A stretch of 64,000 nt of DNA from RUG11237 sp045126515 (lineage in GTDB: Bacteria; Bacillota; Clostridia; Lachnospirales; Lachnospiraceae): contig JBGVOM010000216.1 of the NCBI GenBank assembly GCA_045126515.1, forward strand, positions 36,262-100,261, given 5' to 3'. This document shows positions 9,248 to 17,964 of this stretch, piece after piece. Made by a program: the position numbers and the translations under genes. The notes below the pieces were generated by a model, which did not search any database, had not been told where the DNA came from, and saw only the letters and a program-made list of their open reading frames with translations. Numbering within the stretch: the first letter of the stretch is position 1; every line of letters begins with the position of its first letter.

Positions 9248-9568
9248 ATGAGTTACAGATTTATGAGAATACTTGTGATGTTCGATTTGCCGGTGGTTAC
9301 TTCGGCGGAACGAAAAGAATATGCAAAATTTAGAAAAAATCTAATAAAATCCGGCTTTTTGATGCTGCAAGAATCGGTATATTGCAAACTGGCACCCAAT
9401 TCCACGTTAGCGGATGCTGTGATAGAAAATGTGAGAAAAAACAAGCCGGAAAAGGGGTTGGTGCAAGTGTTGAAGGTGACAGAAAAGCAGTATGCAAAGA
9501 TGGAATATATCGTGGGAGAAGGCCGGACAGAAGTGTTATCTTCTGATGATAGGTTGGTGATATTATGA
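9248..9568 (+). CDS. cas2: CRISPR-associated protein Cas2
   Basis: A 106-residue Cas2, the structural partner of Cas1. It begins with the ferredoxin-fold strand MRILVMFDLPV containing the conserved Asp, followed by YAKFRKNLIKSGFLMLQESVY. An AAGGGG ribosome site lies just upstream and the stop overlaps the start of csn2. Length and order are normal. Confidence 0.96.
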   Translation: MSYRFMRILVMFDLPVVTSAERKEYAKFRKNLIKSGFLMLQESVYCKLAPNSTLADAVIENVRKNKPEKGLVQVLKVTEKQYAKMEYIVGEGRTEVLSSDDRLVIL

Positions 9569-10239
9569 AGCTTGTAGAAAGAGAACTGGGACTTGATATA
9601 GAATTAAAAGAAAATGTGGTGTCAGTTATAGTGGTGGAAGATGTTGCATTAAGACTTCCTATGGTTGAAGGACTGTATTCACAGGTTATGGGAAAAGATG
9701 GTAACTGGCTGCTTGTGGAAAATGAAAAGAAATATGAATTGAGCAAGAAAGCGGAGATTATACTGGAACCATTTTCGCTAGAGCTGAATAACAAAAAAGT
9801 GAAAACGAAATTATATCAAGATATCAAAACAATTGCCCAGGATTTTTGCTTCTCACAAGGAGTAGAGGTGCATTCACATATATGTAATTATCTGGAAAGT
9901 TTGCTGGAGAGAATACCGTATCCGGTAAAATATGAGGAAGAATGGAATTTATTAGAACTTCTCAAGGCATATGGAGTGGAACTTGTGGAGGAATGTGACA
10001 GTATGTGTGAAAAGCTATTCAATTATATCAAGCTAATTAACCATGTGTGTGGAATTGGTATATTTATAACTGTGAATATCAAACAATATCTGACTGAGAA
10101 GCAGATATTAGAGTTGTACAAACTTGCTATGTATAGTAAAATACAGTTAGTGCTGATAGAATTTAATATGTTTAATGAGAAGTTCGAGTGCGAGGAAATG
10201 TATATTTTTGATAAAGACAGTTGCATTATAACATATTAG
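9565..10239 (+). CDS. csn2: CRISPR-associated protein Csn2
   Basis: A 224-residue protein in the position and size range of Csn2, the ring-forming DNA-end-binding protein that defines type II-A and assists spacer acquisition. It overlaps cas2 by four bases and ends about 113 bases before the first repeat. Sequence conservation in Csn2 is low; hydrophobic strands near the C-terminus (LINHVCGIGIFITVNIKQYL, then IQLVLIEF) fit the family. The assignment rests on both context and length. Confidence 0.9.
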   Translation: MKLVERELGLDIELKENVVSVIVVEDVALRLPMVEGLYSQVMGKDGNWLLVENEKKYELSKKAEIILEPFSLELNNKKVKTKLYQDIKTIAQDFCFSQGVEVHSHICNYLESLLERIPYPVKYEEEWNLLELLKAYGVELVEECDSMCEKLFNYIKLINHVCGIGIFITVNIKQYLTEKQILELYKLAMYSKIQLVLIEFNMFNEKFECEEMYIFDKDSCIITY

Positions 10240-10352
10240 AGACAATAAAATGGCGATTTTACACCGACTTTGTGTTATATAAAGAACAATAAGGTGCTTA
10301 CACATATGCCAATATGTATAGGTTCGGTGATAACCTTGAAATTGAATTTGAG
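10240..10352 (+). promoter_or_regulatory. CRISPR leader with ATTTGAG anchoring motif
   Basis: A 113-base AT-rich stretch between csn2 and the first repeat. Its last seven bases (10346-10352) are ATTTGAG, the leader-anchoring sequence known to direct spacer insertion in type II-A systems. This fixes the leader at the csn2 side and the array direction as plus. No convincing array promoter was placed within it. Confidence 0.8.
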
Positions 10353-12093
10353 GTTTGAGAACCTTGTAAGTGAATAAAGGTGTAAAACATAATCGAACTT
10401 TTGTTTGATAAAATATGGGTTTGAGAACCTTGTAAGTGAATAAAGGTGTAAAACTTAAAGAAAAAACAAATGGAAAACAGAGCAGTTTGAGAACCTTGTA
10501 AGTGAATAAAGGTGTAAAACAAACATCATATTTATAATGCCTATGCTGGGGTTTGAGAACCTTGTAAGTGAATAAAGGTGTAAAACATTCTTCCACTTTT
10601 AGGAAGATAAACTGTAGTTTGAGAACCTTGTAAGTGAATAAAGGTGTAAAACTCACTGTTATTTCCAAAATTACACCCCTTTGTTTGAGAACCTTGTAAG
10701 TGAATAAAGGTGTAAAACAATATGTCAAAACGAAAACTAGAAGTATTTGTTTGAGAACCTTGTAAGTGAATAAAGGTGTAAAACATAAGTTAGATGTAGA
10801 TAACTACGACTATTGTTTGAGAACCTTGTAAGTGAATAAAGGTGTAAAACATTTCAGATGAAGGAAACCCAGCGATAGTAGTTTGAGAACCTTGTAAGTG
10901 AATAAAGGTGTAAAACTTGTTGTGGCACGCTAATTGTTGGAATAGTGTTTGAGAACCTTGTAAGTGAATAAAGGTGTAAAACCAAAGGCATAATAAAAAT
11001 TAGTTGCAATAAGTTTGAGAACCTTGTAAGTGAATAAAGGTGTAAAACGGCGGGGATTCTCCGAGGGGAAAACTTTTTGTTTGAGAACCTTGTAAGTGAA
11101 TAAAGGTGTAAAACTCGCTATTAAACCAACTAAAGCAGGCAATAGTTTGAGAACCTTGTAAGTGAATAAAGGTGTAAAACCTATCATACCGATATAATCG
11201 GGCAGGACATGTTTGAGAACCTTGTAAGTGAATAAAGGTGTAAAACTACCGAGAATAGAACAAATGTTTATATTTTGTTTGAGAACCTTGTAAGTGAATA
11301 AAGGTGTAAAACTAGCAGTAATGACACCAAAGGGCGGTGTAGGTTTGAGAACCTTGTAAGTGAATAAAGGTGTAAAACATTAACAGAATACGAACGACTA
11401 GAAGCATTGTTTGAGAACCTTGTAAGTGAATAAAGGTGTAAAACAATGTCAGAAGGAAGTAAACTTACTCTTCCGTTTGAGAACCTTGTAAGTGAATAAA
11501 GGTGTAAAACTATATCACATCCTTTCCGTTTTCTCCACTAGTTTGAGAACCTTGTAAGTGAATAAAGGTGTAAAACTTTGTTCAGATTTTGTGCAGATTC
11601 CTTGGGGTTTGAGAACCTTGTAAGTGAATAAAGGTGTAAAACGGTGACATTCTTCATTTGCTTCTTGCGACCAGTTTGAGAACCTTGTAAGTGAATAAAG
11701 GTGTAAAACTATACCACATTGTTTTATAAATCAACATCAGTTTGAGAACCTTGTAAGTGAATAAAGGTGTAAAACTTCCATACCACTGGCATACCGTTCC
11801 ATTGGTTTGAGAACCTTGTAAGTGAATAAAGGTGTAAAACAAATACTATACAGGAATGAGCAACTACGCAGTTTGAGAACCTTGTAAGTGAATAAAGGTG
11901 TAAAACGAATTAGCAGCACTTAAATGGGAAGATATAGTTTGAGAACCTTGTAAGTGAATAAAGGTGTAAAACATAGGGGGAAATGATATGATTAATAGAT
12001 TTAGTTTGAGAACCTTGTAAGTGAATAAAGGTGTAAAACACATTCGCTTATGGTTAGTGCTAATCGTGCGTTTGAGAACCTTGTAAGTGAATA
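10353..12093 (+). CRISPR. Type II-A CRISPR array, 27 repeats and 26 spacers
   Basis: The repeat is 36 bases, starting GTTTGAGAACC and ending GGTGTAAAAC. Twenty repeats lie at an exact 66-base period from 10353 to 11607; further copies start at 11674, 11740, 11805, 11871, 11937 and 12004. The 27th (12070) keeps only 24 bases, marking the old, trailer end. Spacers are 30 bases, except 31 (11643, 11973) and 29 (11776). Repeats are otherwise identical by eye. The 5' half of the repeat pairs with the tracrRNA anti-repeat. Spacer 15 (11313-11342) and spacer 24 (11907-11936) encode recognisable plasmid and integrase motifs. Confidence 0.98.
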
Positions 12094-12214
12094 GTAAGCG
12101 CCAAATAATCCTGCGGTCACATACAAAATCACCCCAGTCCTTTGCGAGTTGGAGTAATTCACTATAATTCATATGCGATTTTTGATAGACTGGAGTTTCT
12201 CACCCAAAGCTAAT

Positions 12215-13102
12215 TCAAATCTCCAACCCCGCAAAGAAATCTTCGCATCTCACAAACTCATGCTGATACCGGAGTAAAAAACCAATTATTTCCGGTGCAG
12301 CATCTTGTAATCCTTCCTGCAGTAAAGGCAGTGTCTGCGCGGTAATATACCCGGTATCAGCAACAATCTTCAGGTACCGGATATCATCCCGAAATTCCTT
12401 ACAAAGCATCTCGAAAGGAACTGTATGTTCTTGTGCCAGTGCACCTTCCGGCATATGGGAAGTCAGGTAATCACACAATATTTTTCTGGTGGAGTTCTCT
12501 AAATAGGCAGGATAGAGAAGACGTTGAAATACAAGAAAAGTTTTCTCACGTTGTCGTTGTTTCGTAAACTTTTGCGTTTGTAAATCCAAATCTTCTACAC
12601 TAAACCAGCCAAGAAATACAGGCTCAAATCCGGTATTGTCCGGTGCTGAAAGAAATTGAAGTAAAACAGTATCATAGTCTGCCATCCATTCGGCGTGCTG
12701 GGTTTCATTTCCGGCACGTTCCGGGCAACACAAAGAAGGCTCATTTAACAGAGTGACGGAGGAAGCCAGAAAGTAAGGCAATCCAGAATTCTTAGAATGA
12801 TCCGGTTCAATTTTAATTTCTGTCAGATTGATACAGTCCAGAAAAACATTTTTTCCCAAACGAATAGAATGAGCCGGTAAAGTAAGGGATTTCAGACTTT
12901 TCATATGGGCAAATCCCCAATCGCCGATTTCCTGAATGGTTTCCGGTAAAGTCAGATGTGTAATACTTTTACAGCTTAAAAAAGCTTTTGCTCCAATTTC
13001 AGTTACCGGAAGAGCATTTACCAGAGCAGGTATAGTTACCGTGGTTTCATTTCCCTGATAGCTTTCCAAAAAGTAATTGGTATCCTTTTTCACGAATTTC
13101 AT
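12215..13102 (-). CDS. Leucine-rich repeat (LRR_5/BspA-like) protein
   Basis: A 295-residue protein with repeats of the BspA type in its first ~115 residues (VTEIGAKAFLSCKSITHLTLPETIQEI and following). A non-repeat C-terminal half follows. There is no signal peptide, so this copy is probably cytoplasmic. An AGGAGG precedes the ATG. It starts 26 bases after the transglutaminase-like gene ends, in the same direction, so they may share a transcript. Its 3' end lies beside the worn trailer end of the CRISPR array. Ligands are unknown; such repeats mediate protein or surface binding. Confidence 0.8.
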   Translation of the reverse strand: MKFVKKDTNYFLESYQGNETTVTIPALVNALPVTEIGAKAFLSCKSITHLTLPETIQEIGDWGFAHMKSLKSLTLPAHSIRLGKNVFLDCINLTEIKIEPDHSKNSGLPYFLASSVTLLNEPSLCCPERAGNETQHAEWMADYDTVLLQFLSAPDNTGFEPVFLGWFSVEDLDLQTQKFTKQRQREKTFLVFQRLLYPAYLENSTRKILCDYLTSHMPEGALAQEHTVPFEMLCKEFRDDIRYLKIVADTGYITAQTLPLLQEGLQDAAPEIIGFLLRYQHEFVRCEDFFAGLEI

Positions 13103-13128
13103 AGGAGCCTCCTATTGTGTAATCATAG

Positions 13129-14172
13129 TTACTGGCATTTGATAGTATAAATATAGTAATCTCCGTAGATATAGTACGAATATTGAAAACTATTGATTGC
13201 ATAAGATGGATATATTTTTCTTAAATCTTTAAAAATCAGGTTACTAAGAAACTCATTATTCTCCCCAAGTTTTTTAGGAACAATTAGCTGGATATTGGAT
13301 TTGTTTGTCTGGTATCCTTTTACAAAATTTTGAACAGCCTGTTCCGTGTTTTTGGATACGGTTCCTAAATTTTTAATAAATCGATTGGAACTGGTGGTGC
13401 ATTTGGGATAAGCAGATTTATTCCAATTATGAGTCTTACTCATTTGAGTGTCTGTAATTAAAAAATAACTATATCGAACATAGCCCTTTTTATCCGGAAC
13501 CGGGTCATCCCAAGTGACATCAATTTGAAACCACTTGCCATTAATTTTAACCATATTCCAGGCATGTCCTCCGCCATTGGCTGTCCCGGTAACGGTTTTG
13601 CATGGAATGTTTAAGGCATCCATAAACAGCTGAAAGGTATCAGCGTATCCTTGACATACAGCCTTTTTTTTCATCAGCACTCCCTGGGGAGAATAAGAAA
13701 CCGCAGGGAGTGTTCCTTTTAAGTAATTATTATAGTCATAAGCACAATTCAGGGCTAAATAGTCATGGATTACTTTTACTTTTTCGGCGGTAGTCATATT
13801 GACTGATATATTTTTCTTGATAATAGATTTTATTTTAGTGTCTATCTGCTTATTTCCGGAAGATGGCTGATATACCATTACTTTACATATATATTTTTTC
13901 TTTCCCAGTCTGGCAGTGATTGTAGCAGTTCCTTTTTTCTTTCCGGTAACTTTTCCCTTTGTAGTTACGGTGGCTACAGATTTTTTGGAACTGGACCATT
14001 GAATTTTCGATTTTGTACCATTTATTTTTAAAGTGGCAGAAGAACCAACACATAAAGAGAGCTCTGAAGTGTTCAGGGTAATATTTGCAGCATTAGCAAT
14101 CAGCGGATTTGTAATGGCAATAAATAAAAAAACAGAAAGTAAAAATAATGTTATGGTTTTTGTTTTTTTCAT
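13129..14172 (-). CDS. Secreted protein with Ig-like and transglutaminase-like domains
   Basis: A 347-residue exported protein. Residues 1-28 are a signal peptide (KKTKTITLFLLSVFLFIAI). Residues 30-100 are a bacterial Ig-like (Big_2) domain (LCVGSSATLKING, then VTTKGKVTGKKKGTATITA). Residues about 115-270 are a transglutaminase-like fold with Cys in AVCQGYADTF, His in GGGHAWNMV and Asp in WFQIDVTWDDP, the three expected catalytic positions. It may be a cysteine protease or crosslinking enzyme of the cell wall. It is divergent from the large DUF5722 protein at 14328, with which it may share regulation. Confidence 0.85.
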   Translation of the reverse strand: MKKTKTITLFLLSVFLFIAITNPLIANAANITLNTSELSLCVGSSATLKINGTKSKIQWSSSKKSVATVTTKGKVTGKKKGTATITARLGKKKYICKVMVYQPSSGNKQIDTKIKSIIKKNISVNMTTAEKVKVIHDYLALNCAYDYNNYLKGTLPAVSYSPQGVLMKKKAVCQGYADTFQLFMDALNIPCKTVTGTANGGGHAWNMVKINGKWFQIDVTWDDPVPDKKGYVRYSYFLITDTQMSKTHNWNKSAYPKCTTSSNRFIKNLGTVSKNTEQAVQNFVKGYQTNKSNIQLIVPKKLGENNEFLSNLIFKDLRKIYPSYAINSFQYSYYIYGDYYIYTIKCQ

Positions 14173-14327
14173 GTGGTTCCTCCTTGAGAAAAATGATTCA
14201 TAATTTCTTTAGGTATATTATAGCGAAAAATATTGGTAATTCCAAGGTAGAAAGAATGAAAAAGTATAGTTTTTTTATCTTGTATATGATAGAATTAAGC
14301 ATAAGAAAATAAAAAAGGGGAATTTCT

Positions 14328-16787
14328 ATGAAGAGAAAACACAAAGGGAAAAAAAGCATTCTTTTAGGAATGTTTGTGTTGCTTGCCTTGGGGCAAGTCG
14401 GCAGTGGAAAAAATATTGATACAGTATATGCGAAGAGCATAACTCATACGGAAGTACTTACGGAAGAAAACGAAGAGAGAGAGGTAACGGCAACTCCAAT
14501 TCCTACACCGGTTGAGGAAATTGTGGCGACGGTTACCTTTAACGGAAATGGAGGAACCTTCCCACAGAATGGAGGAGGTTATTCAGTAGTAAAGGAGTTT
14601 ACTCAGAAAGATATAGAGCAGTTACAGGACTACAAACTGTTATGTTCTAACTTTCCACTACCTGTAAAAAAGGGATATACTTTAAAGGAGTGGAGAAATT
14701 CAAATGGGGATAACAGGATTAAAAGTGCAATCATTGTAAAGGCAGGTAGTAATATCACTGTGAATGCCAGATGGACATTAGATAATTATACGATTCAATA
14801 TCATGTAAATGGTGGTACTTTTATCAACGGAAGTAATAAAGTGTCTAAATACAATGTAAATAGTCCTGAGATTATCCTTCCGACTGCGGAAAAGAAAGGT
14901 CATTATTTTGGTGGTTGGTATACCAATAGTGCTTTTCGTGGCAGAGCGTTGAATTCCATTCCAAAAGGAAGCACAGGAAATCTGAATCTTTATGCAAAAT
15001 GGATTAATGCGGCACCTGCAAAAATAGAATTTGATACTATTTCTGCAAAGGGAAAGAAACTCACAATAAAACTAAAAAGGATTGTAAATGCCAAGGGTTA
15101 TGAAATAGTGGTTTCTACAAACAGAAATTTTTCCAGGGGAAAGACTGCTACCTATGCGATGGGAAACAGTGTGAACCTGACAATTTCGCAGCCGGCAAAG
15201 GGAAATTACTACATCAAAGCCCGTGCGTACGCATATGATGATTTAGGAAAAATCTGTTACGGAAAATACAGTGATATACAGAAGGCATCTATTAAGAGTT
15301 CTGTGAAAGAATATAAGGCGACTTCCAATTCTGCCAAAATCACGTCTGCCAAAGCAGTGACATCAAAACAAGTTACGGTAAAGGCAACCATAAATAAGCA
15401 GGTAAAGAGTAGTGATGATTTTTATTATCTGGTAAAGGTGAATCCTTCCAACAACAAGCCGGTAAATTCTCTGTCAAAAGTATTTAAAGGAAAGAAAGTG
15501 GCATTTAATCTTGATACAGAAGATAAAGTAAATGTGGTATCAAAATTTGCCGTGGCAGTAAAGCAGAATGGAAATTATAAAATTATCAGTAAAGCAACTT
15601 ACATAAGTAATCCTGAGAAAACGGCATTTAACCAGATGGCATATGTGAAGCCGGCATCTAAGAAGGGAATTCATGGAGCAAATGATGTGAATCTTGGTGC
15701 AAAAAATACGATGTGTAATATTAATCTGAATGATTTAATTACTACAAAAGGTAAAGGCACTGCTTATGTATACAATGGAAAGACATATTATTTTTCCAAT
15801 ACACAGCAGGGCTATGTAAAGGAGTGTAATGCTAACAATATCAGCGTTACCGTGATGCTCTATCTGCCGTGGGATGCACGAAATACATACTTAATCCATC
15901 CGTCTGGAAGAACCAAAGGGTATTATTATTATGGATTAAATACAGTGGATGAAAAGGCGAGGGAAACTTTAGAGGCAGCATTCTGCTATCTTGGACAAAG
16001 TTTTGGAAAAGAGGACTGCTATGTTTCTAACTGGGTATTAGGGAATGAAGTCAATTCTCAGAAGATGTGGAATCATGTAGGAAATCTTTCCTTGAGTGAT
16101 TATTCAAAATCTTATGCACAAGCATTTCAGATGTTGAGCTATGGAATAAAATCATCTTACTCCAATGCAAGAATTTTTATACCATTAGATAACGCATGGG
16201 CGATTCCGGTATCTCAAATGGGTTGGAATGGAAAAACTTTCCTGTCAGCATTTGATAATGCCTTGAAGAAAGAGAGTCCGAAAACAAGATGGAACCTTGC
16301 ATATCATGCATATTCCTATCCGTTGACAACTACTGCATACGCAAGTAACCAATATGTAACCCGCAGTGAGCATTCACCGTATGTTACGATGAAAAACATA
16401 GAAGCCCTGACAAATTACATTAAAAAGCATTATGGAACGAAAACCAGAATTATTCTTTCTGAACAGGGATATACGGCAGATTTAGGAGAAAGGGCACAGG
16501 CAGCTTCTATTGCATATGGATACTATAAGGCAGAATTCAATCCAATGATTGATGCGTTTATTATCCGTTCACAGTATGATCACGCAGGAGAAGCGGCACA
16601 GGGACTGTCTATGGGATTGTCAACAGTCAGTCACAAACGCAGAGAAGCGTATACCGTGTTCAAATATATGGACACGCCAAAATCGGAAAAATATACAAAG
16701 AAATATTTAAAAACCATCGGAGCAAAAAAATGGAAATCTATTATTCCGGGTTATAAAGCTTCGAAATTTAAGAAGATGAAAAATTAA
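14328..16787 (+). CDS. Surface protein: InlB-type repeats, FnIII, DUF5722
   Basis: An 819-residue secreted protein. It has a signal peptide (residues 1-35), a short Thr/Pro linker, two InlB B-type repeats (VTFNGNGGTFPQNGGGYS, then IQYHVNGGTFINGS ... FGGWYTNSAFRG, about 55-225), a fibronectin-III-like domain (about 230-330) and a linker domain. From about residue 430 to the end it resembles DUF5722, a TIM-barrel family related to glycoside hydrolases (VMLYLPWDARNTYL, NWVLGNEVNSQKMW, LSEQGYTAD). Glu in GNEV and Glu in LSEQG are at the places expected of a clan-A glycosidase acid/base and nucleophile, but activity is not shown. A basic C-terminus and lack of LPxTG suggest non-covalent wall binding. 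Confidence 0.8.
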   Translation: MKRKHKGKKSILLGMFVLLALGQVGSGKNIDTVYAKSITHTEVLTEENEEREVTATPIPTPVEEIVATVTFNGNGGTFPQNGGGYSVVKEFTQKDIEQLQDYKLLCSNFPLPVKKGYTLKEWRNSNGDNRIKSAIIVKAGSNITVNARWTLDNYTIQYHVNGGTFINGSNKVSKYNVNSPEIILPTAEKKGHYFGGWYTNSAFRGRALNSIPKGSTGNLNLYAKWINAAPAKIEFDTISAKGKKLTIKLKRIVNAKGYEIVVSTNRNFSRGKTATYAMGNSVNLTISQPAKGNYYIKARAYAYDDLGKICYGKYSDIQKASIKSSVKEYKATSNSAKITSAKAVTSKQVTVKATINKQVKSSDDFYYLVKVNPSNNKPVNSLSKVFKGKKVAFNLDTEDKVNVVSKFAVAVKQNGNYKIISKATYISNPEKTAFNQMAYVKPASKKGIHGANDVNLGAKNTMCNINLNDLITTKGKGTAYVYNGKTYYFSNTQQGYVKECNANNISVTVMLYLPWDARNTYLIHPSGRTKGYYYYGLNTVDEKARETLEAAFCYLGQSFGKEDCYVSNWVLGNEVNSQKMWNHVGNLSLSDYSKSYAQAFQMLSYGIKSSYSNARIFIPLDNAWAIPVSQMGWNGKTFLSAFDNALKKESPKTRWNLAYHAYSYPLTTTAYASNQYVTRSEHSPYVTMKNIEALTNYIKKHYGTKTRIILSEQGYTADLGERAQAASIAYGYYKAEFNPMIDAFIIRSQYDHAGEAAQGLSMGLSTVSHKRREAYTVFKYMDTPKSEKYTKKYLKTIGAKKWKSIIPGYKASKFKKMKN

Positions 16788-16803
16788 TAGAAAGGCTAAA
16801 GGT

Positions 16804-17943
16804 ATGAAAGGAGCAAAGAAACAGATTCTTGGCTGGATAAAAAGGGAAAGTGTATTGACCATTGCCATAATACTTGCGCTGGTATCTGTGTGTTTGGTAC
16901 CACCGGATAAGCAGTATGGACAGTATATTGATTACAAGACTATTGGGTTGTTGTTCTGCCTTATGTCAGTGATGGCGGGGTATCAGAAATTAGGAATTTT
17001 TCAGTGGCTTGGAGAAACTCTTCTTACTCATGTAAGGATGAGTCGGAGTGTGGCGGCAGTACTTATTTTCTTGTGCTTTTTTACAAGCATGTTTATCACC
17101 AACGATGTTTCTCTGCTGACTTTCGTGCCTTTTTCTATTATTGTGCTGGAAATGGCAGAAATGGAAGACTTGCTGGTGCCGGTAGTTGTGCTGCAGACCA
17201 TTGCAGCTAATTTAGGGAGTATGATACTGCCCTTTGGAAATCCGCAGAATTTATATTTATACGGAAGGTCTGGTTATGGAATCTTACAATTTGTGGCAGT
17301 GATACTTCCCTATGGTATGGTATCATTTTGTTTGTTGATAATTAACATATTAGGTATTAAAAAGGTGCCGGTGACATTGCAGAGTTTCAAAAAATATTCC
17401 AGAGAAGAAAAGTTTGACAAGTTGAGAATCACTGCCTATACTGTGCTGTTTGGGCTGTGTGTGTTGGCGGTGGCCCATCTTATGTCCTGGATGCTTGTAT
17501 TGGCGGTCGTTGTTGTAGCAATTTTTTGTCTGGATAAAGAATTATTCCGTAGAGTAGATTATTCGCTATTGCTTACTTTTTTATTTCTATTTGTGTTTAT
17601 AGGGAATTTAGCCAGAATCCCCTTCTTTTGTAACTTTCTGGAAGGTGTTTTAGAAGGAAATGAAATGATAACGGCGGTGCTTGCCAGCCAGTTTATCAGT
17701 AATGTTCCGGCGGCATTGCTGTTGTCAGGATTCACCAGCCATTGGGAAAGTTTGATTATAGGAACTAATCTTGGAGGTCTTGGAACTTTAATTGCCTCTA
17801 TGGCAAGTCTGATTTCTTATAAACAAGTGGTACAGAAAAAGCCACAGCTTAAGAAGAAGTATTTTGTAATTTTTACTATCACGAATGTGATTTACTTAAG
17901 TATACTTATAATCACTTGGTTGATTATTACATCTTTTCTGTGA
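16804..17943 (+). CDS. SLC13/ArsB-type anion permease
   Basis: A 379-residue polytopic membrane protein with about ten hydrophobic segments. It carries family landmarks: FITNDVSLLTFVPFSI in the first half and FISNVPAALLLSGF in the second, the paired Asn-rich hairpins of ion-transporter (CitMHS/ArsB/SLC13) permeases, plus ANLGSMILPFGNPQNLYLY and GTNLGGLGTLIASMASLIS. These proteins move dicarboxylates, sulfate or arsenite; the substrate cannot be told here. It lies 16 bases after the DUF5722 gene in the same direction, without an obvious terminator between them. Confidence 0.85.
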   Translation: MKGAKKQILGWIKRESVLTIAIILALVSVCLVPPDKQYGQYIDYKTIGLLFCLMSVMAGYQKLGIFQWLGETLLTHVRMSRSVAAVLIFLCFFTSMFITNDVSLLTFVPFSIIVLEMAEMEDLLVPVVVLQTIAANLGSMILPFGNPQNLYLYGRSGYGILQFVAVILPYGMVSFCLLIINILGIKKVPVTLQSFKKYSREEKFDKLRITAYTVLFGLCVLAVAHLMSWMLVLAVVVVAIFCLDKELFRRVDYSLLLTFLFLFVFIGNLARIPFFCNFLEGVLEGNEMITAVLASQFISNVPAALLLSGFTSHWESLIIGTNLGGLGTLIASMASLISYKQVVQKKPQLKKKYFVIFTITNVIYLSILIITWLIITSFL

Positions 17944-17964
17944 TGCCCGCGTAAGGCATCACAG
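17938..17964. terminator. Shared terminator between convergent genes
   Basis: A perfect 10-bp stem CTGTGATGCC / GGCATCACAG with a 7-base loop, overlapping the ends of both the permease and the opposing kinase gene. There is no long T tract, so termination may be weak. Confidence 0.6.

Noticed and set aside
10147..12172. Several minus-strand open frames with repeated FTPLFTYKVLK or FYTFIHLQGSQT peptides
   Set aside because: They are translations of the CRISPR repeat in other frames, not proteins.
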